IMG/VR virus record: IMGVR_UViG_3300028198_000007
Location: 1 to 40,014 of that record
DNA: 40,014 nucleotides
DNA from: a virus
Reading direction: 5' to 3' (one strand)
Below are positions 20,701 to 28,136 of this stretch, one piece after another; the first letter of the stretch is position 1, and each line of letters starts with the position of its first letter. The notes under the pieces were generated by a model. That model did no database searches, was not told the DNA's origin, and saw only the letters and a list, made by a program, of their open reading frames with translations. Position numbers and translations under genes: made by a program.

Positions 20701-22211
20701 TCTGTAGAAACACCCTTTAAAGAAACAACACCATTTGTTATATTAATGTTATCCGAAATGAATGTCCATTTTGAAGAATCACCAAAGTCAAAATTTAAAT
20801 TGCTTGAACTATACTGTGTTTCAATATCATTAAACACTTCACTAGTTAATGTTGCAACTCCATTATTAATAATGTTTGTTGATGTCCAATCATTTAGATT
20901 ATCAAAATCCCAAGTTATACTAGATGGTATATATTCTATAGAATATTCTTCTACTATACCACTTTTTAATTTAACAGAACCATCACTAAATTCTATATTA
21001 ATAATATCATATGACCAATCTGAACTATTATCGAATGTCCAATTAACGGGGGTTGTTGGTAATGACTGAGATTCTATATTTTCTATTAATTTAGTTTTTA
21101 ATTGAACCGACCCATTTATAATTTCAATGTTATCGTTTGATAATGTCCAATCATTGGGATTATCAAAATTCCATACATTATTAGCACTTGACGTATATTC
21201 TACTCCCATAACATTTTCAATATTAGGTTTTAAATTAATAGAACCATCATTAAATTCTATATCATCTTCAGAAAAAATCCACATTGAAGGATCAAAGGAT
21301 TCCCACCCACGATTCAACTCATTGTATATATACTTTTGTATATAATGCAATTTTCTATTATTATGTGGATTATTAATATCTATATCAACAGTAGTGCCAG
21401 CTGAAACATTTATATCATTTATATTTTCTGTTGGTGAAATGGGTGTTTCTTCTGATGTCTGTGGTAATTGTCGATACGATAATATATCTTCAAATATCAC
21501 ATCTACTAATTGACCATGTGTCCTAACTATATCTCTATTTTTGTGTTGTGTTTGGTTTTCTGCACCACCTATTGTCCCATCATTAAATAATTGAAAAGAT
21601 GTGGCATTATTGACCTTTAACCACCCGTACATTGGATTAGGAATACCAACATCAAATTCCCACGACTCTGTTAAAATATCATTAAAGATATATCCTGGGT
21701 GATTTGTTATTTTTTCTTTTAATTTGTAGTTAGAATCTGAAATGGAATTCCCAATTTCATATGTTGTATATAACAATGAAGTTAATTTGAGATTTAATTG
21801 GTATAGTTCTTCCGCGAATTCTACATCATCGAAATATAATCGTTCTCTTTCATCAAATTCTAATCGCATTCGCCAGACTTGACCGAACATCATTTCATCT
21901 GTAGATTCTAAGACAATAACATGTTGTTTAAAGTCACCGTCAACAATATTAGTAAAATTGGCAGTACCGTCATATCCAGTTGCTGGATATATTAGATTGA
22001 AATATTTCTTTGTTATTAAAGTATCATCTTCAATATTTCGTAATTCATTACCTTCTTCTTTATTACCATTATACATCTGCCAATCTTTAGTCAAATCATC
22101 GACTAAAGATATTAACAGTGATGGAACACTTACATATCCATTATTTGAATTTGATATACCATAATGAGTTAAGTCATCAAGTGATATTGTATTATTATTA
22201 AATACCGACAC
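14766..22211 (-). CDS. Giant multidomain virion protein with RCC1-like propeller, 2481 aa
   Basis: It starts with GTG at 22211, 6 nt after the 783-residue gene. The start is supported by N-terminal similarity to that paralog (TIS..L..YGIS) and a shared WRMR(L/F)EFDERERLY motif. Order of parts: N-terminal family region (1-300); about seven W-x-FD...DW...G-x-V-x-LK repeats of about 42 aa (300-590); RCC1-like propeller repeats (about 604-930: NLYVRGENDEGQLGLG, LYGTGKNTSGQLGF); a discoidin-like segment (about 975-1125: IYLQFPTPVSISGITWYN); seven modules of about 120 aa ending in TPSVNSI-type motifs (about 1300-2147); then the family blocks YPMSYRLTMTEHG (about 2212) and WRYVVRET...PW (about 2354). 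It is probably a large tail or baseplate-attached adhesive protein, likely translationally coupled to the preceding gene. Confidence 0.85.
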   Translation of the reverse strand: MSVFNNNTISLDDLTHYGISNSNNGYVSVPSLLISLVDDLTKDWQMYNGNKEEGNELRNIEDDTLITKKYFNLIYPATGYDGTANFTNIVDGDFKQHVIVLESTDEMMFGQVWRMRLEFDERERLYFDDVEFAEELYQLNLKLTSLLYTTYEIGNSISDSNYKLKEKITNHPGYIFNDILTESWEFDVGIPNPMYGWLKVNNATSFQLFNDGTIGGAENQTQHKNRDIVRTHGQLVDVIFEDILSYRQLPQTSEETPISPTENINDINVSAGTTVDIDINNPHNNRKLHYIQKYIYNELNRGWESFDPSMWIFSEDDIEFNDGSINLKPNIENVMGVEYTSSANNVWNFDNPNDWTLSNDNIEIINGSVQLKTKLIENIESQSLPTTPVNWTFDNSSDWSYDIINIEFSDGSVKLKSGIVEEYSIEYIPSSITWDFDNLNDWTSTNIINNGVATLTSEVFNDIETQYSSSNLNFDFGDSSKWTFISDNINITNGVVSLKGVSTEVTDYNINSANITLNMNSVDVIYNGGAVTRDDNGISLKGVMTDILETQYTAAIDNTTWGSFDKINFGHDENEDFSVDDGVLSKLGTYNEEIPEIPAIDVNEKILQLESGLEFQVMLLENGNLYVRGENDEGQLGLGHNNSVSYSDWKLSKTNIRKVACGDKHLLAISSDYTLYGTGKNTSGQLGFAYVPDGMPSKDEKSRRLSYSQNFWSVSHPQNSEDFDEVTGWYGIQNVWAGGDGTIIQMRNLAMLNKSVNNNYESLLWCGNNDYQQLSYDNDHIMKIYTDADGPFQVSWFQRKPKMPVGSYTKDIHYTWEQWGYRAQGREKQVFKYDPIFISLVKERTWFVVTDAHPSSPNNSRPLKLYSMGRHFHAHDHYTAGSGVSVNESILIEDIRSRIGNNQSIVLFSGGRFSCVYGSGTKGFVVHKYGYHYKPYDASPLFVDGQSTTALYNIPTTKIIRGNYQRWSKKNPRGVSGLSFSWPCCGNGNGNSSIYLQFPTPVSISGITWYNMNNGFRAKDVDDYNGMIGTWHKVYGHNNDYNNRVYLGTVNLSGFISGARSVETRVARSQIYTYWGNFTGGGRFYTHWIFQENTYKKFHASHYAGISDFIVWGSTQDTTVDINYDPVVGGKYLKTDTSLVGPPETWDMLGHYKHSFEIYDNIMKQGIDSFVSGTGGIDTKYNIDGADTYMITTRDNQFWVVNYLLKVNSSNTRMFFTHTRYDGIIYQTDGSSVNVQGTLVFDISWVGIFHMKDDTNLQVRLHDSPTLPSGGFSSSPFSLYAQLIPGIPAHISYPNGDFVVESIIPLIIPDLAIIDQIIIDDTTHIGTSILYCLQFFNDGDWYIPSGVGSVGVNSFEMNSFNFADFFDTYHPDVDLDNSIPIRIRIRMNSDTTITPSVNSIIFKVQHGTNVVIGEQLEYPTETLVIVKYSGISSLLNTNGLDRYDNILLAKDIPDGTAINYIGFFTWDDDSYRTYHLTVSNFVQTVMDGNPNGYILPAYNGLDDDSWFGDPNNQGAYDAFYLYIKLSTTDVTKTPTISNFSLDLYEIPIAFTETVNVYNTGVMKHEPILISNITSVGNAFLSYENQPDKSNITISISFDDDATVDYDMITFESYLMSDSFINDLNSKEYMNVEIELSTVDNRSTSELTNILFEMTKEHDIIVGTNVSYSLNGVMYTINSISLSTMAYINDIIIDETIPLGTDIKYSVSFDEKSNWTTPDGIITDFANGVSSSDMINWLHEYDVSNINQFDIAIYLSSDGSITPSVNSIILNKSLANEYVSNTSIMYSSEGVIQSLISISLQDVTSIDSVVIEENIYTGTYIRYIISSDQRNSWYNFAGSVDIEDIKEYGMNSNQLRSYLLSYDFIEPSNNTLGISIDNTLDIMAVFVSGDMIHTPRLDNIILEVSKFVDVVVSTTIEYPLNADNYVISNTPISLVNTTIDNITIGETIPTGTSIKYGISTDGGSTWTNKNNSSELSSYMIGVSEDELYIRLNISTTDSTNSPSVNAITLNVTESSDVVVDTIVLYNNKYLISELLVLDENVGVHKIETLTINETKPSGTDIKYSASFGDNVWKIPSESSEVVITDFANGVSSIEFSNWIENKDFNNINIIAIGIYLMSDVDGIYTPSVDSIMLGILDLGNYISINNNVEQFNVFDSGVNTISLTNNESVDNIYNLEIKYYEPPETDRAYRVRNKKSGNGWFKRYPKNISDMSGAYPMSYRLTMTEHGIGMYVGHETLSYDYDDFAWFSVQLTVDNITGLPITDGNGVFDTHPVHCLYFCSKDNIYPSDIGIYYSESSRNLQTIDTEIVELEDFHGNSYSLVDKIMTDVDGNVVTLVLKTDLEDTLIIDSMEPKIWRYVVRETSMNIPWKRHISATKHSVDSDAVLNSQEQQVITKNGHYLIKFPTRLTGTRCIYPNEDMDIFAFTSGSLVADGALENINIYKSDGVNVDSRVYVGLKSTGNNGMRVLMLSNSQYILNSDINI
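14771..14778 (-). promoter_or_regulatory. T4-type late promoter box (distal), inside the 3' end of the 2481-residue gene
   Basis: TATAAATA on the minus strand, overlapping the last codons of the 2481-residue gene (NSDINI, stop). The wider sequence TAATAGTGATATAAATA is identical to that around the promoter box upstream of gp8 at 39979, which favours a functional element over chance. Confidence 0.5.
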
Positions 22212-22217
22212 TTGATT

Positions 22218-24569
22218 TTAAGTTCCATGTTCATCTAAATTCACATCAGTATTAAATATCCAATCACCAGACACTAACATACATACTCTCATACCCTTAC
22301 CAAATGGTAATGTCGACCGCAACCCATAATATCTGCGGTGATCTTCTCCTGTTTCTACAGCAGAAGACGTAGCGGCACCAGTGTTATATGAACTCATTGG
22401 TACTGTCGAACCTTCTGCGACGACTTCGGCAGAAGAAAAACAAACCAAATCAATTTCTTCTTTAGGGTACATAAAATTTTGAGTTGTCAACCCTGTTGGA
22501 AATGTTATAACGAATCTATTATCATCCGTTATTGCTAATTGTTCCATTGGATTTATTATAGCATTACTATCTGTTTGATGTGTTGTTGCTGACTTATGAA
22601 CATCCCATGGTTTAAATGAATCATATTCACGTACAACAAATCTCCATATTTTTTTGACTAACATTTCATTTTTCATATAATCTTCTTTATCATATGGATC
22701 CAATATAATTGCATTTTGTCCGTGACTAATACTAAATTCATCCGCCCCTAAAGTGATTTCTTCATTTGCATAAGTATATACTTTTGTTAACTCGTTTGCA
22801 ATTGTATGAGAATCTATAGCATTTTCCGTATAATATATGCCAAAATCAGATGGGTATAATGATTCTCGCGAACAAGAATATAAACAATGAACGGGTGACT
22901 TAGATAATACATCGCGTCTAGTTAACCCTGTATAATTATCAACAAGTCTCTGAGAAACAAACCACGCATAATCATCATCTTGACCAGTACCAGCATCATC
23001 CCATATAGAGAACCCAATTCCACGTTCTGTTATAGTTAATCTATATGACATAGGATTAGATCCTTGACTATTATTACTTCCTAATTTTGGGAATCGTTTA
23101 AACCAACCATTACCCTTTCGTTTATTCCGTGTTTTAAGTGTTATATTATTATTTGCATCATTTGCTTGATATGGAAATACATTTTCCTCAAAATTAATAT
23201 CAACCAATTCGCCTGGTGTTCTAAATATAGATCCATCAACATAAACACCACCACCAGCATGTGACAACGATTCAGTAGCAGTATTCTCTACCATAGAAAT
23301 ACTACCATCATTAAGTAATTGTAATTCAGTTGCAATATTAACTTTCAACCAACCATACATTGGATTTGGTATACCAACATAACCATTTTCAAATCCGGTG
23401 AGTGGTACCATTCCTGTATTATCCGATGATGCAACCATTTTACCATAAGATGCCCACTGAGGTGTGTGTGGAGTATCTGAATCAGTTGTCTCTATCAATG
23501 ATGAGCTCATTGACAAAGTTCCATGAGGGGCATTATTCACGGGATTAGCATCTCCTATTGGAGTGGTCACGAATGTAATATCAGTAATTAAATATTCAGA
23601 ATTAATAATAATATCTCCACCATTAACTAAATTATTAACATCTCCTAAATATTCATATGTTGCTGTGAAAAGATCCTGATTAGATTGATCTGGGTTGTAT
23701 TGTAACAACCAAACAATATCAGATAAGAAATTATTTTCTTGCCGATGAGTATTGGTTTCATTTAAAAAATCGCCATTTGCATCTGCGTTAATTTGAGCAT
23801 TAGTCGGCGAAGAAATCGCATTGGAAGCAGAGTATATCACAGTTTGATCAACCCCATCAGCATCTGGTACAATAAAAGATATATCAAGTGTAAAATCATC
23901 ACCCCAATAATGAAAACCAGTTAATGATATCGTAGCTGTTGTTCGTGATTGACCACCGTACAAAACACCATCCCAAGTATATCCCGGATGACCTTCTATT
24001 GCATTATCTAATTCATTAATATCCGCCCCACTTTCATATATTGGCAATCCTCTAGATTTTCTTTGTCTATTTAACTGTAATAACACCCTTGCAAATTCAG
24101 CATCTTGAGAATATAATCTCTCCCTTTCATCAAATTCAAACCTCATTCTCCATTTTTGATTTATTCCAGAATTAAGTCTAGATTCTGGTTCTAAATCACC
24201 AGTAGTTTCAACTAATAAAACGTGCTGATGTTTAGTATCTCCTAATAAAAGACCAAAGTCAGAATGAGCATAATTGGCAATTCCTGAATATGTTACCGAA
24301 TTAATTGTTTTTTCAACAAAAAAGGATTTTACTATAGCGCTTCCAGATTCATTCATCAAGGCATCTCTTGCATTATAAAGCATAGTCCATGTTCTGGTTA
24401 AGTCTATACTAAGAGTATGCAATAATCCAGACCCTACTTCCAAATTATCGATTGTAGTAAAATTAGACACACCCGTAAAATCAGAAAATCCACTACGTTG
24501 TCTTGATATTCCATAATTTTGTAATGCCGATTCTGATATTGTTGTACCTAATCCGGTTATATGTGGCAT
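22218..24569 (-). CDS. Virion/tail-fibre-type protein, 783 aa (shortest family member)
   Basis: ATG at 24569 with an AAGGATAA Shine-Dalgarno. This is the most compact member of the four-protein family and shows the scaffold most clearly. It has the N-terminal YGIS motif, WRMRFEFDERERLY (about residues 140-155), HPGYTWD, NPMYGWLKV, GELVDINFEE, the central block PMSYRLTITERG with GQDDDYAWFVSQR and PVHCLYSCSRE (about 506-575), and the C-terminal block WRFVVREYDSFKPWDVH with EQLAIT and FVITFPTGL (about 640-715), ending in GLRSTLPFGKGMRV. Its closest relative here is the 2481-residue neighbour, from which it lacks the large insertions. Between the N-terminal and central blocks it has only about 250 unassigned residues. 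Role inferred from context: a tail or baseplate structural protein. Confidence 0.85.
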   Translation of the reverse strand: MPHITGLGTTISESALQNYGISRQRSGFSDFTGVSNFTTIDNLEVGSGLLHTLSIDLTRTWTMLYNARDALMNESGSAIVKSFFVEKTINSVTYSGIANYAHSDFGLLLGDTKHQHVLLVETTGDLEPESRLNSGINQKWRMRFEFDERERLYSQDAEFARVLLQLNRQRKSRGLPIYESGADINELDNAIEGHPGYTWDGVLYGGQSRTTATISLTGFHYWGDDFTLDISFIVPDADGVDQTVIYSASNAISSPTNAQINADANGDFLNETNTHRQENNFLSDIVWLLQYNPDQSNQDLFTATYEYLGDVNNLVNGGDIIINSEYLITDITFVTTPIGDANPVNNAPHGTLSMSSSLIETTDSDTPHTPQWASYGKMVASSDNTGMVPLTGFENGYVGIPNPMYGWLKVNIATELQLLNDGSISMVENTATESLSHAGGGVYVDGSIFRTPGELVDINFEENVFPYQANDANNNITLKTRNKRKGNGWFKRFPKLGSNNSQGSNPMSYRLTITERGIGFSIWDDAGTGQDDDYAWFVSQRLVDNYTGLTRRDVLSKSPVHCLYSCSRESLYPSDFGIYYTENAIDSHTIANELTKVYTYANEEITLGADEFSISHGQNAIILDPYDKEDYMKNEMLVKKIWRFVVREYDSFKPWDVHKSATTHQTDSNAIINPMEQLAITDDNRFVITFPTGLTTQNFMYPKEEIDLVCFSSAEVVAEGSTVPMSSYNTGAATSSAVETGEDHRRYYGLRSTLPFGKGMRVCMLVSGDWIFNTDVNLDEHGT

Positions 24570-24586
24570 AAATTATCCTTATTATT

Positions 24587-24919
24587 CTATTGATTTAAAA
24601 GATTCTCTGGATTTAAAAGATTCTCTGATAATCTTTTACTTTCATCATTTTTATTTGACACAACAACATCATTTCTAAATGATGCCAATGTTGCCGTTCC
24701 CACTCGACTAATATTAGCAACTTCTAACTGTAATATAGGCATCCAAGCAATCGCACATTTCCAATCATCATATTCTTTATTACTATTTTGTGGATCAGTT
24801 CCAATGACCTTTGTATACCACATACATCGATGTATCTTAGGAACACCATTTCCATCATTACGTATTTCTTCACACTCACTACCCAACGGGCATGTCATAA
24901 CTATATCATTCTCTAACAT
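24587..24919 (-). CDS. Conserved small four-cysteine phage protein, 110 aa
   Basis: ATG at 24919 lies 1 nt after the stop of the 760-residue fibre gene, with a GGAG/GAGG ribosome-binding site inside that gene's 3' end. The pattern CPLGSECEE (Cys10, Cys16), HRCMWY (Cys32) and WKCAIAWMP (Cys55) resembles a small family I have met in marine phages as a hypothetical protein; this rests on memory. The four cysteines could bind metal, which is inference. The last residues are the duplicated ENLLNPENLLNQ, produced by an exact 18-nt tandem duplication. It sits between a fibre gene and the paralog family, so it may help fibre assembly or be a minor component. Function unknown. Confidence 0.8.
   Translation of the reverse strand: MLENDIVMTCPLGSECEEIRNDGNGVPKIHRCMWYTKVIGTDPQNSNKEYDDWKCAIAWMPILQLEVANISRVGTATLASFRNDVVVSNKNDESKRLSENLLNPENLLNQ
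24592..24627. repeat. Exact 18-nt tandem duplication
   Basis: The plus-strand unit GATTTAAAAGATTCTCTG occurs twice head to tail within the 3' end of the 110-residue gene. It duplicates six residues (ENLLNP/Q region) without disturbing the frame. Confidence 0.95.
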
Positions 24920-24920
24920 A

Positions 24921-27203
24921 CTACGCCTCTCTCCTACATAATATCATATTACTATATTTAGGTGTAATTGAAGTAGCAGATACTGACCCAGTTAATCCAA
25001 CATACATTCTGTGATTGTGAGAGTGTCCAGAACCAGCATTACTACCTGAGGCGCTAAAACTGTGGGAATGTGACCCTGCATTGGTTGTACTACCACTGAT
25101 ACTGTGAGTATGGTCGCCTGCTGGTCTTATAGTATCTTTCCAATCTTCTAAAAGGAATTCCGCATCATCGGGATATGCGCCAAGTCCATCAATTTGACCG
25201 TATTTACTAAAGTCTTGACGATTATTAGCATAAATTTGGTGTATATGACTCCCTGCTGTGTTTGCCGTGGCGGATATTGAATGAGAATGTGATCCAGCAC
25301 TAGTACTTGAAACACTTACCGAATGACCATGACTCGGCAACTCCGCGATAGACAAAGCATGACCATCGGTTGACCCATTAACCTGAAATGTGTGTGGGTG
25401 TGTGTGGTTAAATATCTCCGTCGCGTGCATTGTACCACTAGTCTGACCACCGCCACGCTGAGTTGATACCCTCAATATAGAATCGTAGACATGAACCGCC
25501 TTACCATCAATATCATAACCTTGCGTTACCAATGTCCACCCGCTAGGTACAGTCGATTGGTAAAATAACATAGTTGTACCATTCCTAAAAGTGTTAGCAT
25601 TTACATAACTTGTTATCTGTGCATTAATATCTGGTTTATTTGAAACATTCGACCAACTAACATCATGGTGGTGTGTTTGTATTATTGTAGTAATATCATC
25701 TTTTATAAATTGAACTCTATCATCTAATGCACTTATATCACTCTTAACATTATTAAATTTAGCTATCTCATTAAGGGCGGATGATGTATATCTGCCATCC
25801 TCAGAAACCCCTATCGATAACTGAGTTGCAGTAAGACGTGTTTCAATATCTGATGTATAATCACGGTCACCCTGTCTAGTTGAAAATAAGTCAATAAATT
25901 TAGAATCATATGATTGCAATACGGTGTACTGATATTCATCACTAAACTTCTTTAACTTTTCATCTATCCTATGTATGTCATCCTTTATAACATTTCCAAT
26001 TGCATATACATTATCAGAGTCAGATGTATATACTCCATTATCACTTAACCCTATATTATCACGAATTACACTAATATGATTAAGGGTATTAATATGCCTA
26101 TCATTTAAATCAAATGAATATCTATCACCACGTTCTCTTGCGATTTTAGCTGTATTTAATTCTGTATCATGTCTATCATTTAATGATTTTAATTTAATAT
26201 CTATATAATTTATATCACTACCAATATTATTGGTAGTTGCATATATATTATCAGAGTCTGATCTATATACACCATCATCATTTAACCCTATATTATCACG
26301 AATTACACCAATATGATTAAGAGTATTAATATGTCTATCATTTAAATCAAATGAATGTTTCTCAACTTGTGCTATTTTATTATATACATATGTGGATTCT
26401 GTATCATGTCTATCATTTAATGATTTTAATTTAATATCTATATAATTTATATCACTACCAATATTATTGGTAGTTGCATATGTATTATCAGAGTCTGACC
26501 TATATATACCCCCATCACTTAATCCTATATTATCACGAATTACACTAATATGATTAAGAGTATTAATATGTTTATCATTTAAATCAAATGAATGTTTCTC
26601 AACCTTATCAATATAACGTTGAAGAGATTCGACTTCTATGTCATGTCTACCATTTAATAACTTTAAGTTAAAATCTAAATCATGTATATCATTACCAATA
26701 TTATTGGTAGTCGCATATGTGTTTGTACCCCAAAAATCTGATAAATATACTCCATCATCATTTAACCCTATATTATCACGAATTACACCAATATGCACAA
26801 CAGTACCATTATATCTATTATTCAATTCTTGTAAAAACACATCAACCTGATGTAAACGTGAATCTAATAGATTAATATCGGTTTTAATATTGTTTGAAAT
26901 ACCATAGAACCTGGTATTTCCTGATTCGTAAATACCAGATTCTGATAATCCTGTATGTATAAAGGCATCATTTTGTCTGCTAGTCAGTTGTTGTATGTTA
27001 ATATCATTCTGATAGACATATTCATAGGTTTCATTAATAGAAAGCACCATGTTCTCTTTTTCATTTGTTCTTAGACTTGACCAATCACCAAACAATTCTT
27101 CTATATATTCGGAATGATCTTTCATTTCGATAGTTTTTATGCGCCATGCATTAAATGTGTCAGTTATTAAAATATCTGACATTTCTGGATAGATAACACT
27201 CAT
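24921..27203 (-). CDS. Short-tail-fibre-like protein with His-x-His tip, 760 aa
   Basis: ATG at 27203 overlaps the upstream TGA (ATGA), with a TTGGAGA ribosome-binding site. Residues 1-60 (TDTFNAWRIKT ... GDWSSLR) match the N-terminus of the 841-residue fibre (TDTFDDWKDKT ... GDWNGLR), the kind of base-attachment start I associate with T4-like cyanophage fibres. Residues about 95-510 hold a repeated shaft motif (IRDNIGL..DGVY), four copies of which are 79-81 residues apart. From about 538 (TTMLFYQSTVPSGW) it becomes a collar/receptor-binding tip with many HxH motifs (HTHPH, HGH, HSH, HIH, HSHNH; about 598-733). In T4 gp12 such HxH motifs bind metal in the trimeric tip. Likely role: host-binding fibre. 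Confidence 0.85.
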   Translation of the reverse strand: MSVIYPEMSDILITDTFNAWRIKTIEMKDHSEYIEELFGDWSSLRTNEKENMVLSINETYEYVYQNDINIQQLTSRQNDAFIHTGLSESGIYESGNTRFYGISNNIKTDINLLDSRLHQVDVFLQELNNRYNGTVVHIGVIRDNIGLNDDGVYLSDFWGTNTYATTNNIGNDIHDLDFNLKLLNGRHDIEVESLQRYIDKVEKHSFDLNDKHINTLNHISVIRDNIGLSDGGIYRSDSDNTYATTNNIGSDINYIDIKLKSLNDRHDTESTYVYNKIAQVEKHSFDLNDRHINTLNHIGVIRDNIGLNDDGVYRSDSDNIYATTNNIGSDINYIDIKLKSLNDRHDTELNTAKIARERGDRYSFDLNDRHINTLNHISVIRDNIGLSDNGVYTSDSDNVYAIGNVIKDDIHRIDEKLKKFSDEYQYTVLQSYDSKFIDLFSTRQGDRDYTSDIETRLTATQLSIGVSEDGRYTSSALNEIAKFNNVKSDISALDDRVQFIKDDITTIIQTHHHDVSWSNVSNKPDINAQITSYVNANTFRNGTTMLFYQSTVPSGWTLVTQGYDIDGKAVHVYDSILRVSTQRGGGQTSGTMHATEIFNHTHPHTFQVNGSTDGHALSIAELPSHGHSVSVSSTSAGSHSHSISATANTAGSHIHQIYANNRQDFSKYGQIDGLGAYPDDAEFLLEDWKDTIRPAGDHTHSISGSTTNAGSHSHSFSASGSNAGSGHSHNHRMYVGLTGSVSATSITPKYSNMILCRREA
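25985..26890 (-). repeat. 237-nt fibre-shaft repeats
   Basis: Four copies of a 79-81 residue unit in the 760-residue fibre. Copies of the DNA encoding VIRDNIGL lie at about 26047, 26284, 26521 and 26764, spaced 237, 237 and 243 nt. More diverged copies of the IGL..xGxY motif extend on both sides. Confidence 0.9.
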
Positions 27204-28135
27204 GTGATTGTCTCCAATATATGTGGATTTTGTTTTATAACTATATAATTATTATTAGTTATGTTTATTGCCGGGTCTATTTCATACCATAAATACATAA
27301 AGGGTTTAACATTTACAACATATGTTGTAGTATTACTGTTAGTAGATACACTAACAGTTGGGTCATATGTTTGTAAATCTATTAAACTATATTCAGTATC
27401 AGACGACCAATTTGTGACCCATATGTCAACATTAGTAATCCCAGGAGTAGGATTATATACCATTATTTCTATATGAAATACTCCCTTCGGTACATTATAA
27501 AATCCTTTTGTTTTTGAAGAAGAATTGCCACTTATTTTATATGATTTTTCTTCATAAAGTGTCGGCTCCCATGTACCAGAGGGTCCATTACCTTGTTTAA
27601 CATATGTTTCAAACACACCACTAGCGTCAGGATTATCCCTAACAAACGTTGGTGGATGGAAAGTTCTATCTTGAACTGCAATTATATCATTACCAGTATA
27701 AGGACCATATGACACAAAATCCGCCACTTTTATAAACAATGTCGTATCTGTAAGGTCTACAGAAGATGTCACATATGCCACAGTTGTGCCATCGGATGTT
27801 CCATCACCACCAACCCATTGTGGATCGACTTGTTGTTGATACACCAACTCTCCAGAGTTGATTATTGATTTGTAACCAATATTACCACTACGAGTATATG
27901 ATACATCATTTTTATAAAACAACATTATATTAAATCTCCACTCGCTATTAGGAAAATCAATTTTCCAAGTACCATCAGCCTGATTACCGGTTGTGCTGTC
28001 TCGTATAAATATATCATTTACTATGTGATGCTTCGTGCTGTCAAAGGAAACTGCGGGGGTTTCAGACATTAAATAAATTTCGTCATAAATACTAGGCAAT
28101 ACTGATTTACTTTTATCAGTGATAAATATAGGCAT
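27200..28135 (-). CDS. Unknown structural-region protein, 311 aa
   Basis: ATG at 28135 lies 1 nt after the stop of the 841-residue fibre and has only a weak ribosome-binding site, so coupled translation is likely. It overlaps the next gene by 4 nt (ATGA). I do not recognise it. The sequence is polar, rich in Ser, Thr, Asn and aromatic residues, and looks beta-rich, with no obvious signal peptide, membrane helix or coiled coil. Motifs include WKIDFPNSEWRFNIMLFY, GTWEPTLYEEKSYKISG and VKPFMYLWYEID. Its position between two fibres sharing N-terminal and shaft motifs suggests a fibre-associated protein, such as an adaptor or accessory subunit. That is inference from position only. Confidence 0.75.
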   Translation of the reverse strand: MPIFITDKSKSVLPSIYDEIYLMSETPAVSFDSTKHHIVNDIFIRDSTTGNQADGTWKIDFPNSEWRFNIMLFYKNDVSYTRSGNIGYKSIINSGELVYQQQVDPQWVGGDGTSDGTTVAYVTSSVDLTDTTLFIKVADFVSYGPYTGNDIIAVQDRTFHPPTFVRDNPDASGVFETYVKQGNGPSGTWEPTLYEEKSYKISGNSSSKTKGFYNVPKGVFHIEIMVYNPTPGITNVDIWVTNWSSDTEYSLIDLQTYDPTVSVSTNSNTTTYVVNVKPFMYLWYEIDPAINITNNNYIVIKQNPHILETIT

Positions 28136-28136
28136 A

